Positions 33,342-42,443 of a stretch of 64,000 nucleotides of DNA are shown piece by piece. The translations under genes were made by a program, and so were the position numbers. The notes beneath the pieces are model-generated. The model was not told the origin of the DNA and did no database searches. It worked only from the letters and a program-made list of their open reading frames with translations. The stretch is from Brevibacillus daliensis. Its GTDB lineage: Bacteria > Bacillota > Bacilli > Brevibacillales > Brevibacillaceae. How positions within the stretch are numbered: the stretch's first letter is position 1; each line of letters begins with the position of its first letter. The stretch covers positions 124,001-188,000 of the forward strand of contig NZ_JAJISB010000012.1 of NCBI RefSeq assembly GCF_021245735.1, read 5' to 3'.

Positions 33342-33950
33342 ATGGCACACCAATTACCTGAACTACCTTACGCAAAAGATGCACTAGAGCCTCATTTCGA
33401 CGCTCAAACAATGGAAATCCACCACGATCGTCACCATGCAACATATGTTAACAACCTAAATGCAGCTCTAGAAGGACATGCAGATTTGCAAGAGAAAAGC
33501 ATTAACGAACTAATCTCCAATTTGGATGCTCTACCTGAAGCAATCCGCACAGCAGTACGCAACAATGGTGGTGGACACGCGAACCACACATTGTTCTGGG
33601 AAATCCTAAGCCCTAATGGTGGCGGAAACCCTACAGGTGCAGTAGCAGATGCTATCAATGAAGCTTTCGGAAGCTTTGACAAGTTCAAAGAAGATTTCGC
33701 AAAAGCTGCAACAACTCGCTTCGGTTCCGGCTGGGCATGGTTGATCGTAGATGGTGGCAAAGTGGCTATCACTTCTACTCCAAACCAAGACACTCCAGTT
33801 ATGGAAGGTAAAACTCCTATCTTGGGTCTAGATGTTTGGGAACATGCTTACTACCTGAAATATCAAAACAAACGCCCTGACTACATCGGTGCATTCTGGA
33901 ATGTAGTTAATTGGGAAGAAGTAAACAAACGTTTCGAAGCTGCACGCTAA
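33342..33950 (+). CDS. sodA: superoxide dismutase [Mn]
   Basis: It converts superoxide to hydrogen peroxide and oxygen. The 202-residue Mn/Fe-type enzyme has metal ligands His27 ([12 protein letters not shown]), the second His in [10 protein letters not shown], and the Asp/His of [21 protein letters not shown] is typical. Codon usage is strongly biased and AAAGGAGGA precedes the ATG, both signs of high expression. A strong terminator follows. Confidence 0.97.
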   Translation: MAHQLPELPYAKDALEPHFDAQTMEIHHDRHHATYVNNLNAALEGHADLQEKSINELISNLDALPEAIRTAVRNNGGGHANHTLFWEILSPNGGGNPTGAVADAINEAFGSFDKFKEDFAKAATTRFGSGWAWLIVDGGKVAITSTPNQDTPVMEGKTPILGLDVWEHAYYLKYQNKRPDYIGAFWNVVNWEEVNKRFEAAR

Positions 33951-33965
33951 GAAAATATAAGCAAA

Positions 33966-33999
33966 ACCGCCTTTGGTTTAGACCAAGGGCGGCTTTTTT
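33966..33999 (+). terminator. sodA terminator
   Basis: ACCGCC-TTTGGT pairs with ACCAAGGGCGGC and a TTTTTT tail follows. Confidence 0.9.
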
Positions 34000-34328
34000 G
34001 ACTTTATCAGAAAGTATGAATACAGTGAATCACTCTCACCTCTATGATATTGTTTGCTCTTTACCTAAAAAAATTTCTGGTCTACAGTTTTGTTTGATTT
34101 TAGACATATAATTGCTCAATTCAAGAAAATATGTTTCTTGCCAAAACACAACGCTTATATGTCCCGAAGGTAAGCCTTACTGCTGTACCGCCATAATTTT
34201 TCCTTAATACAACAATTTTTCCTAGTAGATGTTTTGCTTCCCGATTGCAAAAACGTTTCTCTAGACTAACACGATTTTCGTTAGGTACCATAGTGATAAG
34301 AAGTTGAAAACGGGAGGAAGAGACCGTA
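34000..34328. other. intergenic region between sodA and the CDF transporter gene
   Basis: AT-rich DNA with no supportable ORF. TTATCAGAAAGTATG just after the sodA terminator resembles CTATCAGAAAGTATG at 32283, just after another terminator. I looked for a manganese (yybP-ykoY) riboswitch before the CDF gene and did not see its core. Confidence 0.5.
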
Positions 34329-35234
34329 ATGATGAATCAACCTAGCGAAGCAGACCTTGCTCATAAAAGAGGGCGCAGAGCTATTTCTTTAAGTATTGCC
34401 GTATATTTACTACTATCTACGGCCAAGATCCTTGTAGGTGCCTATACAGAGTCTGAGGCACTCACCGCAGATGGGATGAATAATATCACGGATGTGGGAG
34501 CTTCGATCATGTTGATGATCGGGATGATTATTTCACGTAAGCCAGCAGACCATAATCATCAATATGGTCATGTACGGGCAGAGACTGCTGGTGCTTTACT
34601 AGCTGCCTTCATGATGGCTGCAGTGGGTATTGAGGTTGTAATAAGTGCAATTGGTAAACTCATAACACCGAATACGATTACAGCAGCTCCTGAACTTCTA
34701 TCTACCGTTGTAGCAATAGTAAGTGCCCTTATTCTATATATTCTTTCGCGCTACAACATGAAAGTAGCTGATGAAACAAGTAATTTGGCGGTAAAAGCAG
34801 CTGCCTATGACAATAGAAGCGATGCCATCGTTAGTATCGGGACTTTAATTGGTATCGCTGTAGCCCAACTTGGATGGTTATGGGCAGATGCCGCGATGGC
34901 AGTTATCGTCGGTATCATTATCTTGAAGACTGCTTATGTATTAGGTAAGGAAGCAATTAACAGGTTGATGGATGGATTTGAAGAAGATAAAAGGCTGGAA
35001 ATCAAAGATCGAATTATGGAGATAGAAGGGGTACGCAATGTAACTGAACTACGAGCACGTTATCAGGGAAGTGCTGTCCATGTGGATTGCATAATTGAAG
35101 TCTCCCCTCTCCTGACGGTAGAAGAGAGCCACGATCTGACAGATGAGATTGAAATCCATCTTGAAGGTTTTTGTGGCATAGAACGAACACTCATTCATGT
35201 TGAACCTGCAAAGAGGGAGTCCATCCCTGTATAA
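34329..35234 (+). CDS. cation diffusion facilitator family transporter
   Basis: A 301-residue proton-coupled exporter of divalent metals (Zn, Mn, Fe, Co or Cd). About six helices, with metal-site motifs in SEALTADGMNNITDVGASI (helix 2) and AAYDNRSDAIVSIGTLIG (helix 5), then the cytoplasmic domain VDCIIEVSPLLTVEESHDLT. The D-x3-D arrangement in both helices (DGMNNITD; DNRSD) is close to Mn/Fe-type CDF proteins. GGGAGG precedes paired ATGs; either could start. It lies next to sodA, but with its own promoter region. Confidence 0.92.
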   Translation: MMNQPSEADLAHKRGRRAISLSIAVYLLLSTAKILVGAYTESEALTADGMNNITDVGASIMLMIGMIISRKPADHNHQYGHVRAETAGALLAAFMMAAVGIEVVISAIGKLITPNTITAAPELLSTVVAIVSALILYILSRYNMKVADETSNLAVKAAAYDNRSDAIVSIGTLIGIAVAQLGWLWADAAMAVIVGIIILKTAYVLGKEAINRLMDGFEEDKRLEIKDRIMEIEGVRNVTELRARYQGSAVHVDCIIEVSPLLTVEESHDLTDEIEIHLEGFCGIERTLIHVEPAKRESIPV

Positions 35235-35242
35235 AATAATGT

Positions 35243-36976
35243 CTACAAAAATAGCCAAGTCTGAATTGATTTGGCTATTTTTGTTGTGATTTGAAATGGG
35301 TTGTATCGTATATTTTCCTCAAGCTTGTCGTGATGAGCCAGATAAACAAGTGGAGGATAATCTGTGATAATTGCGTCTACACCCATGTTACTTAATAAAT
35401 ACGCTTGGTCAGGTAAATTCACGGTCCAGACATATACCGGCTTATTTAGTTTTTTAGCCTCAACTAATTGGGATGGTTTAAGTGAGTATTCCTCCACTAC
35501 AAAAAAATCACCAGGAAGCTCTTTTAATTTTGTCTGACTTGCAAACGTGATATAACCCACTTGCAAGTTTGGATCGGCGTTTTTTATTTTTCTTACTATC
35601 GTATGATGGGAGGATTGGATGATGGAAACCTGCTGTAGCTCGTTTTCATTTATTAATTGAATGAGACGAGTAACAACGGCTTCTTTATCTTCATGACCGT
35701 GTAGTTTGATTTCAATGTTAAGTTTAATCTTACCTTTCGCGTACTGAATAACTTCTTTCAGAGTGCTAATCTTGCCCGTAAAAGAACCGACCGATAGTGT
35801 CAGTTGTTGTAATTCCTCCAGGGTCGCTTCATGAACATGCAGATCTACACCTGCTAGACGTTCTAAGTGGTTATCGTGTATGACCACCAATTCCTTATCC
35901 TTTGTTTGCATGACATCTATTTCTACGTACTCAGCTTTTGCATCGATTGAATTTTGAATCGCTTCTATGGTATTTTCCACACCTAGATAACCACGATGTG
36001 CCATGATGATCGGTCTGTCATTGTCATCTGGTAATGGTCCAGAAATGCTGCTGACGTATCCTGTAATCGTGATTATTACTAGCAGGTAAGCAATCATAAG
36101 CTTATAAACGTGTTTATGAAAAAAAGGTGACCAACGCTTTTCTTTTCTAGTGATATCATCCTGAACAACAGTGGGTACTCCTGATATTTCACGATAGAGA
36201 TGAATAAGAATGGCAAGGTAAAAGGGAGTGAGCAGAAATGATCCGGCATAGACAAGCTGAGCTTGAACTGATATGGCAAGTGACGACCATAATTTTTGTT
36301 CCGTTAAAGTAGTCAACCAATAAGAGAAAAAGGAAATGCTCTTTATAAAAACAAAAATAAACAACATGAAAAAGAGGATGGACAACCCCTTTTTAAACAG
36401 GATTTTTCGATTTTTCTTTACAAGGATTGAACTTTCTCTTGTTGCCTGCCAAAATGTTTTCCGGTCCAGTACAATCATTGGAAAAACAAATACATAGCGA
36501 ATCATGAGAAAGAACAAAACTAGATAGGCAATGATAAACACGAGAAGACCGCCTCCACTATGAAGCAGATCATTCATAATGAAAGGTGGAATGGTCATAA
36601 ATGGCAAGAAAAATGAAGTACCCCCTAGGAGTGATAGGATCAATAACGTCATGACATACCATCCGTATACCAATATAGCATAGGGAATGAGATGCCCTAC
36701 TATGGAAAAAGCTGAACGGATTGCCCATCCTATACTTACTCTGTATTTCTTTTCTCCATAGACAAGGAGCATGAGCAATACGGCAGATGTAAAAAAGACG
36801 ATTAGAGTAAGGAACAGCCCAAAACCAAGTAATGTAGGGAATTGAAATGATGTGATTAAGATAGAAAAGATTGGGATAACAAGCAGGAGGGCGCATAATT
36901 TCATTAGTACTTCAAACAGTACTATATTCCAAAACGAAATCTGTACCGTTTTCCACCCCTGAATGAATACGTTCAT
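35243..36976 (-). CDS. membrane-anchored glycerophosphodiester phosphodiesterase
   Basis: A 577-residue two-part protein. The N-terminal half (about 1-315) is a multi-helix GDPD membrane domain; the C-terminal half is a GDPD catalytic barrel beginning IIMAHRGYLGVENTIEAI, with YVEIDVMQTKDKELVVIHD and LNIEIK carrying the metal ligands. It should hydrolyse glycerophosphodiesters from lipid or teichoic acid turnover at the outer membrane face. The start is ATG 36976 with a weak site (AAGGCGG). Confidence 0.9.
   Translation of the reverse strand: MNVFIQGWKTVQISFWNIVLFEVLMKLCALLLVIPIFSILITSFQFPTLLGFGLFLTLIVFFTSAVLLMLLVYGEKKYRVSIGWAIRSAFSIVGHLIPYAILVYGWYVMTLLILSLLGGTSFFLPFMTIPPFIMNDLLHSGGGLLVFIIAYLVLFFLMIRYVFVFPMIVLDRKTFWQATRESSILVKKNRKILFKKGLSILFFMLFIFVFIKSISFFSYWLTTLTEQKLWSSLAISVQAQLVYAGSFLLTPFYLAILIHLYREISGVPTVVQDDITRKEKRWSPFFHKHVYKLMIAYLLVIITITGYVSSISGPLPDDNDRPIIMAHRGYLGVENTIEAIQNSIDAKAEYVEIDVMQTKDKELVVIHDNHLERLAGVDLHVHEATLEELQQLTLSVGSFTGKISTLKEVIQYAKGKIKLNIEIKLHGHEDKEAVVTRLIQLINENELQQVSIIQSSHHTIVRKIKNADPNLQVGYITFASQTKLKELPGDFFVVEEYSLKPSQLVEAKKLNKPVYVWTVNLPDQAYLLSNMGVDAIITDYPPLVYLAHHDKLEENIRYNPFQITTKIAKSIQTWLFL
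35247..35282. terminator. bidirectional terminator between the CDF and GDPD genes
   Basis: AAAAATAGCCAA (35247-35258) pairs with TTGGCTATTTTT (35271-35282). It overlaps the last codons of the convergent GDPD gene. Confidence 0.8.
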
Positions 36977-37018
36977 ATATGTACCGCCTTAGTAACTGAA
37001 TTTTATGTTAATGAATGA

Positions 37019-37045
37019 GAAAGCTCCTCTCATGGAGGAGCTTTC
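37019..37045 (-). terminator. hairpin after the YfhP-like gene
   Basis: GAAAGCTCCTC pairs with GAGGAGCTTTC. The minus-strand tail TTTCTCATT is only moderately T-rich. Confidence 0.6.
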
Positions 37046-37064
37046 CCTATTCAGGATTTTCGTA

Positions 37065-38072
37065 TTAATTAATTTGCATGTTCTTTTGTGGATTTAATTT
37101 TTTATTCAATTGTTCCTCGCTTCGATGAATCCATCCAACGAAGGAATCACGAATCTGTTTATCTTTATCCAGGTAGACCACTGCGACAAGCATATAGTGT
37201 GATTTAGCTGTATGCTTCGCACGATAGCGCAGTTCTTTCCACTTCACTTCATAACCGAATGGTCGAGGTATAACTTCAGCATGAGCATGTTCACTAAAAC
37301 TTAGGAAGGACTGGACTTTTTTATCCTGTCTGGAGATAGTAATTAGCTCATGTTCTTTCTTCGGGATAGAAAAGGTGTCGAGAACAATGGGTTCTGATCC
37401 TAGGTGCATCTCACCTACATACCAATTAGTTGGAGTTTTTACAACAAAAGACCACTGATTCCATGAGTAGGTGGGAATGAGAGTATAATCACCTGAGTGT
37501 CCCAGCCAGGAGCGTAAATAGGCAACTTCCTTGGCACGTGCTCGAAACCGTTGAATGTAGTACAGGATGAGAATCAAATAAATGGTTAAGAACAATTTAC
37601 CTGGTTCAGCACCTGCTACCCAGAGAAGCAGTCCTATTACGTGCATGGAGAAGATTATGGGATCAAAAATAAACATGGTGCCAAGTCTCACCCATTTTTT
37701 GCTGAAAGGACGAAGCGCTTGTGTCCCGTAAGCATTAAATATATCGACAAAGACGTGGAGAAATACGGCGAAAAAGATCCAGCCAAGAAGATGTATCCAT
37801 TGCACCTGCGGTATAAAAAACTGGATCAATCCAAAAATAGCTATCGTCCAGAGAAATATGGCAGGAATGGAGTGAGATTTCCCACGATGATTGCGAATAT
37901 AAGAAGCATTGCCAAGTAATCGGGTGAAACCGTCCAAATCAGGAGCCTGTTGTCCAATAACTGTCCCAATCATGACAGCTTGAGCCAAACCAGGTGTGGA
38001 TGCCACTACTGGATCTAGATGAGCGAGGGCTGCAATACCAAAGCCCATGGCAAAATGTGTGGCCGTGTCCAT
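37065..38072 (-). CDS. YfhP-like metal-dependent hydrolase family membrane protein (DUF457 type)
   Basis: A 335-residue protein with the start MDTATHFAMGFGIAALAHLD, QQAPDLDGF, RNHRGKSHSIPAIFLW and HVFVDIFNAYGT, the membrane-embedded His/Asp pattern of the YdjM/YfhP family. About five helices are followed by a C-terminal soluble region. GAAAGGAGAG precedes the ATG. It is divergent from mutY, as yfhP and mutY (yfhQ) are neighbours in B. subtilis. Biochemical role unknown. Confidence 0.88.
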   Translation of the reverse strand: MDTATHFAMGFGIAALAHLDPVVASTPGLAQAVMIGTVIGQQAPDLDGFTRLLGNASYIRNHRGKSHSIPAIFLWTIAIFGLIQFFIPQVQWIHLLGWIFFAVFLHVFVDIFNAYGTQALRPFSKKWVRLGTMFIFDPIIFSMHVIGLLLWVAGAEPGKLFLTIYLILILYYIQRFRARAKEVAYLRSWLGHSGDYTLIPTYSWNQWSFVVKTPTNWYVGEMHLGSEPIVLDTFSIPKKEHELITISRQDKKVQSFLSFSEHAHAEVIPRPFGYEVKWKELRYRAKHTAKSHYMLVAVVYLDKDKQIRDSFVGWIHRSEEQLNKKLNPQKNMQIN

Positions 38073-38240
38073 TTGGATGATCTCTCCTTTCGTTCAATCA
38101 GTTAGTAAGGTTATCTTTATCGTAACAGTAAATACCACAGGAGAAAATGCCTTAACTGGTTGTTTTTCATAACTTTTTTACAGTATGATGAAAGTTAAAA
38201 CATGTAACCTGAAAATGCAGAGGGGAAACAAAAAAGCGTA

Positions 38241-39353
38241 ATGAACAGAAAAAAACAAGCACTTCCTTATACATTGCCTGATGAGTTTCAGGCCTTTAAC
38301 TTTGCAACAGAACTCCTTCATTGGTATGATACCCAAAAACGCGATTTGCCATGGCGAATAAATCGGGATGCATATCGAGTGTGGGTATCAGAAATCATGC
38401 TACAGCAGACGAGAGTAGAGACGGTAAAGCCTTATTACCAGAATTTTATGCGAAAGTTTCCTACAGTGGAAGCCTTGGCTGATGCACCGGAAGAAGAAGT
38501 ATTAAAAGCATGGGAAGGTCTGGGATACTATTCCCGGGCACGCAACCTGCAAACTGCAGCTAAAGAAGTGAAAGAAACTTATGGTGGTACGGTTCCAAAT
38601 ACACCTGAAGAAATTTCCAAGCTAAAGGGAGTAGGGCCATATACCGCGGGAGCTATTTTAAGCATTGCCTATGAAGTGCCGGTTCCAGCCGTAGATGGGA
38701 ATGTCATGCGAGTGTTCTCCAGACTTTTACTTATGGACGATGATATTGCCAAACCGGCAACTCGTAAGAAGCTGGAGCATTTGGTTCAACAAGTAATTCC
38801 AGTTGGCAGAGCTGGGGACTTTAATCAAGCGATCATGGAACTAGGTGCTCTTATATGCCTTCCTAAAAACCCGCAATGCCTTACCTGTCCTGTATTTGAT
38901 TTTTGTCTGGCCAGGCAGGAAGGAGTCCAGAATACTCTACCTGTAAAAGGGAAAGCGAAGCCGCCTCGTCCTGTTTCCTTACTGGCTGCTGTTGTGAAGA
39001 AGGGTGATCAGGTACTTATTCGTAAACGTCCAGCACAGGGTCTGTTAGCAGGACTATGGGAGTTCCCCATGCTAGAGGACCTATCGAACGAAGACGACGA
39101 GGAACAACTGATTACGGCCTTAGAGAAGGAGTACGAGATAGCGACAACAGCTAATTCCTACCTCATGAATGTTCAGCATACTTTTTCCCATTTACATTGG
39201 GATGTTGAGGTATACGTTCTACAGTATGAAGATGGGGAACTGTTTAGTGAGGATGCACGGTTTGTCTCACATGAAGAGATTAGAAAATATGCATTTCCAG
39301 TGCTCCACAACAAGATTATCGACCAGATTTATCCTGTAAAAGATAATGTTTAG
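38241..39353 (+). CDS. mutY: A/G-specific adenine glycosylase
   Basis: It removes adenine mispaired with 8-oxoguanine. The 370-residue protein has the HhH-GPD domain (IMLQQTRVETVKPYY; LKGVGPYTAGAIL; catalytic Asp in VPAVDGNVMRVFSR), an iron-sulfur loop CLPKNPQCLTCPVFDFC (C-x6-C-x2-C-x5-C) and a C-terminal Nudix-like 8-oxoG recognition domain from about residue 240. A strong terminator follows. Confidence 0.95.
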   Translation: MNRKKQALPYTLPDEFQAFNFATELLHWYDTQKRDLPWRINRDAYRVWVSEIMLQQTRVETVKPYYQNFMRKFPTVEALADAPEEEVLKAWEGLGYYSRARNLQTAAKEVKETYGGTVPNTPEEISKLKGVGPYTAGAILSIAYEVPVPAVDGNVMRVFSRLLLMDDDIAKPATRKKLEHLVQQVIPVGRAGDFNQAIMELGALICLPKNPQCLTCPVFDFCLARQEGVQNTLPVKGKAKPPRPVSLLAAVVKKGDQVLIRKRPAQGLLAGLWEFPMLEDLSNEDDEEQLITALEKEYEIATTANSYLMNVQHTFSHLHWDVEVYVLQYEDGELFSEDARFVSHEEIRKYAFPVLHNKIIDQIYPVKDNV

Positions 39354-39367
39354 TAATGGTTGAAAAG

Positions 39368-39413
39368 AAACAGGGAAGTCCTTCTTCGTTACAAGAAGGC
39401 TTCCCTGTTTTTT
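39368..39413 (+). terminator. mutY terminator
   Basis: AAACAGGGAAG-CCTTCTT pairs with AAGAAGG-CTTCCCTGTTTTTT. Confidence 0.9.
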
Positions 39414-39416
39414 GTA

Positions 39417-39575
39417 TTAGAAACGATTTATCAAATAGTTGTCTAGTTGTTTATTTCTATTTTGTTCCATGATTTTTTTAATTTGTTTCTGTTGTTTATA
39501 TTGAAAAATAATTTCTTCATCCGTTTTATGTTTACGCTCAATTATTATGGTAAAAAAGATCATCGAGATTCGCAT
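39417..39575 (-). CDS. YrzI-like small protein, 52 aa
   Basis: AAAAAGGAGGAAAAAAGAAC precedes the ATG. The protein starts with the YrzI-like pattern (M-x-hydrophobic-FFT-I-x-I-E-R-K: MRISMIFFTIIIERKHKTDE), then a charged helix. It is the last of a set of tiny minus-strand ORFs, each with a strong ribosome binding site. YrzI proteins are mostly uncharacterised and often found in tandem in spore formers. Confidence 0.6.
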   Translation of the reverse strand: MRISMIFFTIIIERKHKTDEEIIFQYKQQKQIKKIMEQNRNKQLDNYLINRF

Positions 39576-39613
39576 GTTCTTTTTTCCTCCTTTTTAGTTA
39601 CTAACGATTTCAG

Positions 39614-39679
39614 TCAGGTTCCATCTATCACCTTTACACCTACAAACTTCATGCGTTGCTTACGTTTTACGTTCATCAT
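39614..39679 (-). CDS. very small basic ORF, 21 aa
   Basis: AAAAGGAGGATTGTTAAG precedes the ATG of a 21-codon frame (MMNVKRKQRMKFVGVKVIDG). Size alone gives little certainty. The consensus ribosome binding site and placement between two YrzI-like genes suggest translation. Confidence 0.4.
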   Translation of the reverse strand: MMNVKRKQRMKFVGVKVIDGT

Positions 39680-39716
39680 CTTAACAATCCTCCTTTTATC
39701 GTTATCACACACTTCA

Positions 39717-39869
39717 TTACATGCAGATTGGCATTTGCGTATCCTTGAATTGTCTTGCTTCATCACGTTTCCATAATGCTTTTTCTTGGTTGTACTGACA
39801 TAACTTTTCTTCAGCTGATTTTGTCGATCGCTCAATGCGAATCGTGAACATAAGAAACTGTAAGACCAT
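39717..39869 (-). CDS. YrzI-like small protein, 50 aa
   Basis: GGGAGGTGATTTCAG precedes the ATG. The N-terminus MVLQFLMFTIRIERSTKSAE has the same hydrophobic-then-IERx pattern as the 52-aa neighbour, followed by EEKLCQYNQEKALWKRDEA. The two proteins are likely paralogues. Confidence 0.6.
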   Translation of the reverse strand: MVLQFLMFTIRIERSTKSAEEKLCQYNQEKALWKRDEARQFKDTQMPICM

Positions 39870-39904
39870 CTGAAATCACCTCCCATTTTAGTGAAAATGA
39901 AGAC

Positions 39905-39936
39905 AAAAAAGACCGCAAGATAAATTCTTACGGTCT
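39905..39936 (-). terminator. terminator between small ORFs
   Basis: On the minus strand, GACCGTAAG pairs with CTTGCGGTC, followed by TTTTTT. It splits the 34-aa ORF from the three downstream small ORFs. Confidence 0.8.
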
Positions 39937-40008
39937 GTGAGCTTCTTTCACGTATGTATAATCGCCGCAAGAGACTTCTCTCCCGCGAACAAAAATGAAA
40001 CGGTTGAC

Positions 40009-40113
40009 CTAATTGACAACCTTCACCATTTGGATTGTGAGGAAAGAAGACGATATGAAGTTATGAAAGCCAGTTGCAGAAGTATTTAGTGCAAGAACAA
40101 TCATGTTGAACAT
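40009..40113 (-). CDS. small ORF, 34 aa
   Basis: AAAGGAGG lies 8 nt before the ATG, and a sigma-A-like promoter lies upstream. The peptide (MFNMIVLALNTSATGFHNFI...) is hydrophobic at the start and matches no family I know. Its transcript ends at the terminator 39905-39936. Confidence 0.45.
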   Translation of the reverse strand: MFNMIVLALNTSATGFHNFISSSFLTIQMVKVVN

Positions 40114-40149
40114 CGTTTTTTCCTCCTTTCAAAAAATGGTTATGTAGGT

Positions 40150-40178
40150 ATCTTAAAGTAATTCTTCCACGTTGTAAA
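40150..40178 (-). promoter_or_regulatory. sigma-A-like promoter of the small-ORF array
   Basis: On the minus strand, TTTACA (40178-40173), a 17-bp spacer and TAAGAT (40155-40150) precede the 34-aa ORF. Confidence 0.55.
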
Positions 40179-40278
40179 GGAAAATATACGTAATATTTTA
40201 AAAAAAGTGAAAATGTATGTCCTACCACAATTGGTGCATGGCGTCTTTACTTGAAAGAGAGTATAATAAAAAAGATAT

Positions 40279-40295
40279 TTAGTACCAGATATTAA
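40279..40295 (+). promoter_or_regulatory. FapR-like operator upstream of fabL
   Basis: TTAGTACCAGATATTAA has half sites TTAGTA and TATTAA around a 5-bp centre. It differs by one base from the FapR-type dyad TTAGTA-N5-TACTAA as I recall it. A TATAAT at 40262-40267 lies just upstream, so a bound repressor would overlap the transcription start. FapR, released by malonyl-CoA, controls fatty acid synthesis in Bacillus. Confidence 0.65.
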
Positions 40296-40316
40296 TATCT
40301 GGTTATTGAACGATGA

Positions 40317-41102
<786 letters not shown>

Positions 41103-41226
41103 TATGATTGCTAGGAAGTTTTTTCTTTTAGATAAAAACTGATACAATGAATCTTAGCCATATCGGGACAAACTGGTTCTAGTAGTGTACAATAGAAAAA
41201 TGAATGCCGTCTAAGGGAGGCCTATT

Positions 41227-41640
41227 ATGATTATTCGGACGTTTCGTCTGGGCGATTATTCAGCGATTACTCGTATCTGGCAGGAGACTGATTTAGATCG
41301 GACGGACTCTGAGTCATTTGATTCGCTAGCCAAACAACTGGCTTGGGATAGTGATCTAGTCATGGTAGCAGAGAATGATGGGGAAGTTGTAGGAGTAATT
41401 GTTGGAACAATAGATGGTACCCGTGCTTATTTTTATCGTTTGGCTGTCAAACCAGGAGAGCAGGGCACAGGCATTGGCCGAAAATTGGTAGAAGCGCTGG
41501 AAAACCGTTTCAAACAGCGTGGGGTTAATCATATACTGATAATGGTAAATCAGGCAAACCAGCGTGTGTTGCCTTTTTATCGTTCTTTAGGATACGAATT
41601 GCAGCAGTACATTACACTTTCTAAAAAGCTCTCTTCATAA
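41227..41640 (+). CDS. GNAT family N-acetyltransferase
   Basis: A 137-residue acetyltransferase with the acetyl-CoA loop EQGTGIGRKLVEALENRF and closing FYRSLGYEL. Substrate unknown. AAGGGAGGCC precedes the ATG. It is 45 nt upstream of the DUF402 gene and probably cotranscribed. Confidence 0.87.
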   Translation: MIIRTFRLGDYSAITRIWQETDLDRTDSESFDSLAKQLAWDSDLVMVAENDGEVVGVIVGTIDGTRAYFYRLAVKPGEQGTGIGRKLVEALENRFKQRGVNHILIMVNQANQRVLPFYRSLGYELQQYITLSKKLSS

Positions 41641-41685
41641 AGGGCGGATTCCCAAAAGAGACACATTAGAAGAAAGGGGAGAGTC

Positions 41686-42228
41686 ATGGCGTCGCAAGTA
41701 CCAGGATCTAATATACGTATTGAAAGCTTTAAACATGACCAGTCCTTGCATCGCTCATGGGATCGATCTACATTGATCCATACCAGTGATGCCGTGGTGA
41801 TCGCCGGAAATGACCGGGTTAAGGTAACGGAAGCAGATGGACGGGAATGGCGAACAAGAGAGCCAGCAATCTGCACGTTTGGTCGTGGACAATGGTTTAA
41901 TATCATTGCGATGATTCGGGATGATGGTGTGTATTATTACTGTAATATAGGTTCTCCCTTCAGCTTAAAAGGGAATTTGCTTACCTATATTGATTATGAT
42001 TTGGATGTAAAAGTATATCCAGATATGACGTATACGGTACTGGATGAGGAAGAATTCGAGCTACATAGTTCCAAAATGAATTATCCTCCATTCGTAAAAG
42101 AAAGAGTTCAGCTTGCGTTACAGGAGGTTCTGGAATGGATACACGCACGGCGAGGTCCTTTCCAGAGCGGCTTTGTACAACGCTGGTATGATCGGTATCA
42201 ATTACTGAAACATCAGGATGATGTCTAG
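41686..42228 (+). CDS. DUF402 protein, YgaC/NtdP-like nucleoside di-/triphosphatase
   Basis: A 180-residue member of the YgaC/SCO4506 family (DUF402), some of which hydrolyse nucleoside tri- and diphosphates. Characteristic are the basic N-terminal strand, FGRGQWFNIIAMIRDDG, YYCNIGSPF and YIDYDLDVKVYPDMTY with clustered metal-binding acids. In B. subtilis ygaC lies near fabL and ygaD, as here. A terminator follows. Confidence 0.88.
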   Translation: MASQVPGSNIRIESFKHDQSLHRSWDRSTLIHTSDAVVIAGNDRVKVTEADGREWRTREPAICTFGRGQWFNIIAMIRDDGVYYYCNIGSPFSLKGNLLTYIDYDLDVKVYPDMTYTVLDEEEFELHSSKMNYPPFVKERVQLALQEVLEWIHARRGPFQSGFVQRWYDRYQLLKHQDDV

Positions 42229-42249
42229 GCTTACGAAAAAGGTAATATA

Positions 42250-42300
42250 CCCCTGATTTTTGTTTCACGTCTGTCGTGGAGCTGAAATCAGGGGTGTTTT
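42250..42300 (+). terminator. terminator after the DUF402 gene
   Basis: CCCCTGATTT (42250-42259) pairs with AAATCAGGGG (42285-42294), then TGTTTT. Confidence 0.8.
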
Positions 42301-42443
42301 ACTATTTTTCTTTTAGGCATATAAGTCATAAAAACTTGTGTGGGAGACAGAAGGAATAGAAAGGTGTAAAATCTTACAAAGGAGAATTGACACCGGGGGA
42401 TTATAAGCTCATTCCGGATTAGATAGAACGAAGGAGGAGCGCT

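Noticed and set aside
34140-34328. Possible manganese (yybP-ykoY) riboswitch before the CDF transporter
   Set aside because: The conserved core could not be found in the leader.
39614-39970. 118-codon minus frame across the small-ORF array
   Set aside because: It crosses an intrinsic terminator and overlaps two short frames that each have strong ribosome binding sites, which explain the region better.
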